Below are positions 4,302 through 8,783 of a DNA stretch of 8,783 nucleotides, in pieces (within the stretch, counting starts at the first letter, position 1; every line of letters starts with the position of its first letter). Both the position numbers and the translations under genes were made by a program. Below the pieces are notes generated by a model, which ran no database searches, was not told the DNA's origin, and worked only from the letters and a program-made list of their open reading frames with translations. The stretch is from Cyclobacteriaceae bacterium (GTDB taxonomy: Bacteria > Bacteroidota > Bacteroidia > Cytophagales > Cyclobacteriaceae), in the NCBI GenBank assembly GCA_030589835.1, contig JAUUZS010000143.1, forward strand, positions 1 to 8,783, given 5' to 3'.

Positions 4302-7100
4302 TCACTCCAATTCCATCCTCATCAAAACCACAGGCCCCAATAATCCTGAAGGCATCGGTTTCCAGTCCGAAGCATCGAAAGGTTTGTAGCGAATGTTCAC
4401 GAAATTGATCTCATGAAATTTTCGCCATTCCATACCGTTTTGATCCATGTATCGAATCCGGTTGGCCATGAGGTTGGCAACTTCAATTTTGATGGAATTA
4501 TTTCCCTTTTTCAGGTATTTCCCAATCCTCACTTCAAAAGGCAAACTCCATAACACACCTACTTCCTGATCATTGATCCACACTTTGGCGCTTTCTGCCA
4601 CTTTTCCCAGTTCCAGCATATAATCGTCAGCTAATTCGCTATCCAAATTGAGTTGATATTCATAGGTAGACTGACCTGAAAAATTGATTGCTTTTTCATC
4701 ATCTAAATCCGTCCATGAAACCAGCTTATCGAGCTGTGCGGCTTCTGGCAATTCAGGGCCGCCATTAGAAAATGTCAATTTCCATGGTCCGTCAAGAGTC
4801 ATTGGTTCCTTCGATGAACTGGCATATTTCCAATCATTGATTTCTGATACATTTTTGTCAGTACACCTCACGATGATCGATTCCCCGGATTTCAATTGAA
4901 TCCTTGCTTTCGCTTTTCCATTTCCATTGATGCCTGTTATTTTTCCAAAATTCCCATGATTGGGATCCATTAAAATGGCATTATCTGTATCTACACGTAG
5001 TTCCACTTCTTCATCAAAATTTTCTGATGTATGATTAACAAGAAAATAATAGGTATCTCCTTCTATTATCCTTCGTATAAATTTTAAGCCTGTCTCATTG
5101 ATGGTTTCATTATCCATTTTTAAATTGTTTAATGCGACCTTCAAATCTGCTGAAAGCAGGATTTTCCCATCCCCCACCTGGGCTATCTTCATATTTTCAT
5201 CATCATTTTGGAATGGGATATTTTCCAGGATTTTTTTCAAATCATCCCTCCTGATTTCCAGTTCATAAAATCCTGGAACATCCTTGGGTAATTCCTGAAA
5301 AATAATCGTTGCACCCTTTTGTGCCAATTCCAAAATGTTCCGGAGAGTCGGGAGGGGCATCATTTCACAAGCTGGAATAATTAAGGTTTTGTATATACCT
5401 CCCTGATCATCATGATGTATTTCCCCCTTAGTGACCTTAAAATCAGAGATGAACCTATCCGAAGCTAAATCAAGTAAATATCCATTCTCCATCAATTTAT
5501 TGGATTCCTTATAAAAGTCCGTTGGGTGAAGCCATTCATCAATGCTGTGAATACTGAGCTGCTGATCTAATCGACCGGTTATATTCCTGACATCATACAT
5601 CGGGAAGTACATTAGCAAATCACTATCCGTATTGCCCCGCTGCAATACAGATTGGGACCTGGCAATATATTGGTTCAATCCATTAATATGTGGCCAAAAA
5701 CTGTTTACCGGACCAAACTGAACCGACGCATAAAATAACCAGCCCGGCCAGCCAGCCTCCTCTGGGGAATAGGTGGTGCCATGATAAAACACATGATTGA
5801 CACCGGACAAAAACGCCTGCTCCAACTCTGGCTTGCATTGTGATAAGGAAACCTTAAAATGCTCTGCCAGCCAGGTAAATGTTTCTGAAGAAACGTATTT
5901 CCTTCCTGTAACATTTCCTGCCGAAGAGGCAAATTTTAACATGATGGGGTCAGGCACCACATTGTCAATTCGAATGTCGGCAGTATCCCTTCGCAATCCG
6001 GGAATAGGAAAATAAGTTGAACCGAAGGTTTCGCACTCGGGAATATCGACAGTGGCATACAGGTCTAGTAAATTGCCCGGTGAGCCATGTGCCTGGTTTT
6101 TTGACAATGAATTTTTACTGTGCGACCAGTTTGTCCAAGGCTGTGTAAATTCTTCCAGAAGCAACTCCCCTACCGTTTCCCTGTAATCAGATTGAATGCG
6201 TCGGTTCATCTCTGTATCAAGACTGGAACCCAATTCTCTCAAATGCAATTTGAGGTCATAACCCCTTCGCTGCTGAAATTCCTGAAATATATCTTTCGTA
6301 CCGCTCGATCCATACACCTCAAAGCTATCGTTAAAAAATGCACGTGGCCTGCGATCAATATGCTCAAATGCAGCATCAAACCTACTTAAATAGGCCTCCA
6401 GTGCCTCTTTGGAAAAATGATCCATCGTCCAACCTTTACCACCCTGGGCAGCGCGTTTTACTTTTTGCCTTGTTTTGGCGTTGAATGCTGCAATGATCAC
6501 TCCATCTGATTTTGGCGTCCAGTTCAACATCCCATTCTCATCGACAAAATTTTTCAGATCTGTAATTAAGCCATCTTTTTCATAGGCCACAATTGCCAGC
6601 AAATCCACATCAGCCTTGTTTTGTTTTTCATCTTCAATGGTAATGGGATCGGCTAGTTTTTTCCCTGCGGTAAAATTATAATTTTGAAGTACCAATTTTG
6701 ATGAGGCCTTATCGGGTGTGATCTGTGGGCCGCCAAAAGGCCAACCGGTCCCCAGGTTCATATCCACGCCCATTCCTAGCTCATCCGCCATTTGTATTGT
6801 GAACTGCAATATTTCCATCCACTCATCCGAAAGGTAATCAATGTACTGATCTTCATATCCCTGCGCTCCATATATCGGTGTGATTTCCACACCACCAAAT
6901 CCGGCGCCAGCTAGACTGCGAAGTTGCTTTTCGATATCTGTTTTATTCACCGCATTGCCCATCCACCACCATCGTGTCCACGGTTTGGTTTCCCTGGTTA
7001 TTTCGGGCCACACATCCTGATTGGTGAGCTGTACAGAATTCGTGTTGCACTGAGAAAATGAAACTAAAAGGAGGATAAAAATTATCTGAATGGATCGCAT
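4302..7100 (-). CDS. GH106-type alpha-L-rhamnosidase, lipoprotein
   Basis: A 932-residue exported glycoside hydrolase predicted to cleave terminal alpha-L-rhamnose from glycans. The N-terminus is a lipoprotein signal ending at Cys18 (SFSQ-C; a loose lipobox, acceptable in Bacteroidota), so it should be anchored to a membrane. GH106 hallmarks follow: TRWWWMG (42-48), AGFGGVEITPIYG (66-78), LGTGWPFGGP (116-125), AFFNDSFEVYG (254-264), SSETFTW (404-410) and HVFYHGTTYSP (436-446). Glu261, Glu406 or nearby acids are catalytic candidates, though I cannot assign them firmly. Residues about 765-880 form a beta-sandwich of the GH2 sugar-binding/galactose-binding type (LDGPWKLTF..., then AKVWINDQEVGVLWSLPFEV...). 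The gene starts 9 nt after rhaM and is surely co-transcribed with it. Rhamnogalacturonan or ulvan-like polymers are plausible substrates; the linkage is not readable. The related 'glycosyl hydrolase' paralogues of this family are the main alternative. Confidence 0.9.
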   Translation of the reverse strand: MRSIQIIFILLLVSFSQCNTNSVQLTNQDVWPEITRETKPWTRWWWMGNAVNKTDIEKQLRSLAGAGFGGVEITPIYGAQGYEDQYIDYLSDEWMEILQFTIQMADELGMGVDMNLGTGWPFGGPQITPDKASSKLVLQNYNFTAGKKLADPITIEDEKQNKADVDLLAIVAYEKDGLITDLKNFVDENGMLNWTPKSDGVIIAAFNAKTRQKVKRAAQGGKGWTMDHFSKEALEAYLSRFDAAFEHIDRRPRAFFNDSFEVYGSSGTKDIFQEFQQRRGYDLKLHLRELGSSLDTEMNRRIQSDYRETVGELLLEEFTQPWTNWSHSKNSLSKNQAHGSPGNLLDLYATVDIPECETFGSTYFPIPGLRRDTADIRIDNVVPDPIMLKFASSAGNVTGRKYVSSETFTWLAEHFKVSLSQCKPELEQAFLSGVNHVFYHGTTYSPEEAGWPGWLFYASVQFGPVNSFWPHINGLNQYIARSQSVLQRGNTDSDLLMYFPMYDVRNITGRLDQQLSIHSIDEWLHPTDFYKESNKLMENGYLLDLASDRFISDFKVTKGEIHHDDQGGIYKTLIIPACEMMPLPTLRNILELAQKGATIIFQELPKDVPGFYELEIRRDDLKKILENIPFQNDDENMKIAQVGDGKILLSADLKVALNNLKMDNETINETGLKFIRRIIEGDTYYFLVNHTSENFDEEVELRVDTDNAILMDPNHGNFGKITGINGNGKAKARIQLKSGESIIVRCTDKNVSEINDWKYASSSKEPMTLDGPWKLTFSNGGPELPEAAQLDKLVSWTDLDDEKAINFSGQSTYEYQLNLDSELADDYMLELGKVAESAKVWINDQEVGVLWSLPFEVRIGKYLKKGNNSIKIEVANLMANRIRYMDQNGMEWRKFHEINFVNIRYKPFDASDWKPMPSGLLGPVVLMRMELE

Positions 7101-7109
7101 AATAAATTT

Positions 7110-7424
7110 TTAATCTAAGTGATAAACTTCATTTAATGGAGCGGTAATAGGTGAAAAATCATCGTTGGTTTCCATGATGTCAGACATGTATTCCCACCAT
7201 TTCTGGACGATTGGCAAAGAGCCCAAATCCTGAGATGACGCTTCCCCATCCTGTTTTTGAACAGCAAAAAGCGTATTGGTCTCGTGATCCATAAAAATCG
7301 AATAATCAGAAATTCCAGCATCTTTCAATAATTGCTTCAGATCCGGCCAAATCTTGTCGTGCCTTTTTTTATACTCCTGCTCACAGCCAGGCTTGAGTTT
7401 CATTTTAAAGGCAATTCTATTCAT
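7110..7424 (-). CDS. rhaM: L-rhamnose mutarotase
   Basis: A 104-residue protein of the RhaM/YiiL family, which interconverts alpha- and beta-L-rhamnose. The length equals that of the E. coli enzyme as I recall it, and the family landmarks fall at the same places: N-terminal 'RIAFKMKLKPG', Tyr18, the catalytic His22 in RHDKIWPDL, Tyr41 in 'ISDYSIFMD', the tandem Trp76-Trp77 in QKWWEYM, and the tail 'LNEVYHLD'. There is no signal peptide, so it acts in the cytoplasm after sugar import. It lies 98 nt after galM and 9 nt before the GH106 gene on the same strand. This makes L-rhamnose the likely product of that hydrolase. No Shine-Dalgarno sequence precedes the ATG. Confidence 0.95.
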   Translation of the reverse strand: MNRIAFKMKLKPGCEQEYKKRHDKIWPDLKQLLKDAGISDYSIFMDHETNTLFAVQKQDGEASSQDLGSLPIVQKWWEYMSDIMETNDDFSPITAPLNEVYHLD

Positions 7425-7454
7425 GAGAGGCGCAATTTTGGGTAATAACCATGA

Positions 7455-7501
7455 AGACCTGAAAGGTTTTTTATATATTAATAAACAAACCTGTCAGGTC
7501 T
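7455..7501. repeat. Inverted repeat between galM and rhaM
   Basis: AGACCTGAAAGGTTT (7455-7469) and AAACCTGTCAGGTCT (7487-7501) are inverted copies matching at 14 of 15 positions, around an AT-rich 17-nt loop. The right arm contains ACCTG-T-CAGGT, itself palindromic, so the arms can pair with each other or fold alone. ACCTGTCAGGT-type hairpins are, to my recollection, a common dispersed repeat in Bacteroidota spacers. There is no clean T-run after the stem on the minus strand, so it may only weaken or process the transcript between the two genes, rather than end it. Confidence 0.65.
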
Positions 7502-7522
7502 AGGCTAAAAATTTTAGAATAT

Positions 7523-8656
7523 CTATCTCACCGAAAACTTATAAATCGTAGTAGATACGAAATCTTCCCCCGGGTTGACGATGGTTGATGGGAAATTTGG
7601 GTGATTGGGGGAATCCGGAAAATGCTGTGTTTCCAGGCAAACAGATGACCTGGAGTCATATACCTTGCCTCCTTTTCCAGTATCCGCAGACGTTAGTGAA
7701 TTAGCGGTATACACCTGCAAGCCAGGCTCGGTAGTTTTTACTTCCATAACCCTACCGGAAACCGGCTCATAAAGCAACCCGGCCACAGCCAGTTCATTTT
7801 CTTTTTTATTTATTATAAAATTATGATCATAGCCTCCCACATGCTTCAGCTGTTCAAAATCCGCATCGATTCGATCTCCTATTCTCGTCATATTCTTAAA
7901 ATCTAAGGGTGTGCCCGACACATTTTGATATGCCCCTAAAGGAATTGCTGTAGCATCTACAGGAGTAAAAGTATTTGCATTTACCATCAATTCATGATCC
8001 AGCACATCCCCAACTCCCTCACCTGCCAGGTTGAAGAAGGCATGATTTGTCACGTTGAGTACAGTGGGTTTGTCTGTAGTGGCATGATAGGTGAGTTTTA
8101 ATTCGTTCTCACCGGTAACCGTATACAGGACTTTAAGGGTCAGATTTCCCGGGAATCCTTCTTCACCATCCTCAGAAAAATAAGTGAGCTCAAGACTTTG
8201 CTCGTCCAATTGTCTGGCATCCCAAACCTTGAACCGGAATCCTTTTGCCCCTCCATGGATCGTATGCTCACCATTGTTCTTTGCCAGACGATAGGTTGAG
8301 TCATTCAATGTAAATTGTGCATTTGCAATCCGGTTAGCAAATCGACCCATTGTAGCACCCAGCGAGGCAATACCGTTGACATATTCCTCTGCCGATTCAT
8401 ATCCCAGACACACATCGCCCATATTCCCATCGCGATCCGGGACTATAATGGAAACGATTTTGCCGCCATAGTTTGTGACCTGGACAATCATACCTTGTGC
8501 ATTTTTCAGGGTAAACAAATCAATCTGCTTCCCCTCATGGGTCAACTGGAAGGCTTCCTTTTTTATCGGGATATAATTTTGTTGTGCGGTTTCACATGAG
8601 AATAGTATGCCAATAATTGTCAGTGCGGATAAAAATGTGCGTATAGTTTCTTTCAT
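7523..8656 (-). CDS. galM: Aldose 1-epimerase (mutarotase), lipoprotein
   Basis: A 377-residue GalM-family enzyme that interconverts alpha and beta anomers of aldoses such as galactose or glucose. A lipoprotein signal covers residues 1-20 with lipobox LFS-Cys21, so the enzyme acts outside the cytoplasm, unlike cytosolic E. coli GalM. The family's catalytic features are intact: GRFANRI (104-110) with the sugar-binding Arg, NGEHTIHGGAKGF (128-140) with the ligand His134, and NHAFFNL (204-210) with the general-acid His205. GYDHNF follows (275-280) with Asp277, then LETQHFPDSPN (341-351) with the general-base Glu342. It is the first visible gene of a leftward set with rhaM and GH106, which suggests it handles sugars released by extracellular glycan breakdown. 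Its exact sugar is unknown; L-rhamnose itself or galactose are both possible. The symbol reflects family, not proven substrate. Confidence 0.93.
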   Translation of the reverse strand: MKETIRTFLSALTIIGILFSCETAQQNYIPIKKEAFQLTHEGKQIDLFTLKNAQGMIVQVTNYGGKIVSIIVPDRDGNMGDVCLGYESAEEYVNGIASLGATMGRFANRIANAQFTLNDSTYRLAKNNGEHTIHGGAKGFRFKVWDARQLDEQSLELTYFSEDGEEGFPGNLTLKVLYTVTGENELKLTYHATTDKPTVLNVTNHAFFNLAGEGVGDVLDHELMVNANTFTPVDATAIPLGAYQNVSGTPLDFKNMTRIGDRIDADFEQLKHVGGYDHNFIINKKENELAVAGLLYEPVSGRVMEVKTTEPGLQVYTANSLTSADTGKGGKVYDSRSSVCLETQHFPDSPNHPNFPSTIVNPGEDFVSTTIYKFSVR

Positions 8657-8783
8657 TTTTTATATATTATAATAATGTAATTTTATTTCTTTTACCACCC
8701 ATTACATAAAATGATCATCTCCAAAAAACAATTCTAAATTAATGTCTGTCTATAAAATCAAGTGTCTGAGCTAGAAAGTTCGA
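8657..8783 (-). promoter_or_regulatory. Upstream region of the galM-rhaM-GH106 set, weak promoter candidate
   Basis: Read on the minus strand, TAGAATTG (8736-8729) is one mismatch from the -7 consensus TAnnTTTG, and a TTG (8761-8759) lies 22 nt upstream as a possible -33 element. This would give a leader of about 65 nt. The final 60 nt before the ATG are very AT-rich with no Shine-Dalgarno sequence. No coding sequence is seen, so galM is probably the first gene of its transcript. Confidence 0.25.

Noticed and set aside
4684..6389. Several 70-90 codon ORFs in other frames within the rhamnosidase gene (4684-4899, 5705-5932, 5797-6015, 6120-6389)
   Set aside because: All overlap the clear GH106 reading frame and encode nothing recognisable.
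7133..7321. 62-codon ORF overlapping rhaM in another frame
   Set aside because: rhaM matches its family over its full length, so this frame is a shadow.
8315..8599. 94-codon plus-strand ORF opposite galM
   Set aside because: Antisense to the conserved N-terminal half of galM; Cys-rich composition suggests a mirror frame of a coding region.
1..8783. tRNA, rRNA, CRISPR array, transposase or phage attachment site
   Set aside because: Spacers were read on both strands; no cloverleaf, repeat-spacer array, transposase motif or integrase was seen.

Overview
The window looks like a chromosomal segment of a Bacteroidota bacterium, most likely a free-living Cytophagales-type heterotroph. The reasons are that the intergenic DNA is AT-rich with no clear Shine-Dalgarno sequences, two exact matches to the Bacteroidota -7 promoter consensus TAnnTTTG occur, secreted lipoproteins carry an L-rhamnosidase and an aldose epimerase, there is a CRTAC1-like FG-GAP/VCBS protein, and intergenic spacers hold foldback repeats. 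The assignment is inferred from gene content and style only.

Layout, left to right. (1) Positions 1-1350, minus strand: the first 450 codons of an exported FG-GAP/VCBS repeat protein whose 3' end lies outside the window. (2) 1351-1550: divergent promoter region. (3) 1551-2813, plus: a monofunctional aspartate kinase, the entry step to lysine, threonine and methionine. (4) 2884-3077: a foldback intergenic element with nested inverted repeats. It contains a spurious 62-codon ORF. (5) 3121-3737, plus: a HicA-HicB toxin-antitoxin operon with a perfect 10-bp inverted repeat just before the toxin's GTG start. (6) 3738-4301: a 564-base stretch without a recognisable gene. It holds a frame left open after the hicB stop, a -7 element overlapping a 12-bp-arm palindrome, a possible 40-codon basic peptide and a nested stem-loop followed by T-rich sequence. 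(7) 4302-8656, minus: an L-rhamnose gene set read galM, then rhaM, then a GH106 alpha-L-rhamnosidase. The last two genes are 9 nt apart.

How the genes work together. GH106 enzymes release L-rhamnose from polysaccharides, RhaM interconverts the L-rhamnose anomers, and the GalM-like protein epimerises aldose anomers. GH106 and GalM both carry lipoprotein signals, while RhaM has none and should be cytoplasmic. The set therefore spans release outside the cytoplasm and anomer equilibration on both sides of the inner membrane. No transporter, isomerase, kinase, SusC/SusD pair or regulator is visible, so the rest of the pathway must lie elsewhere.

No wholly new system is evident. The least explained part is 3738-4301, together with the palindromes that share GTAAT half-sites there and at hicA.
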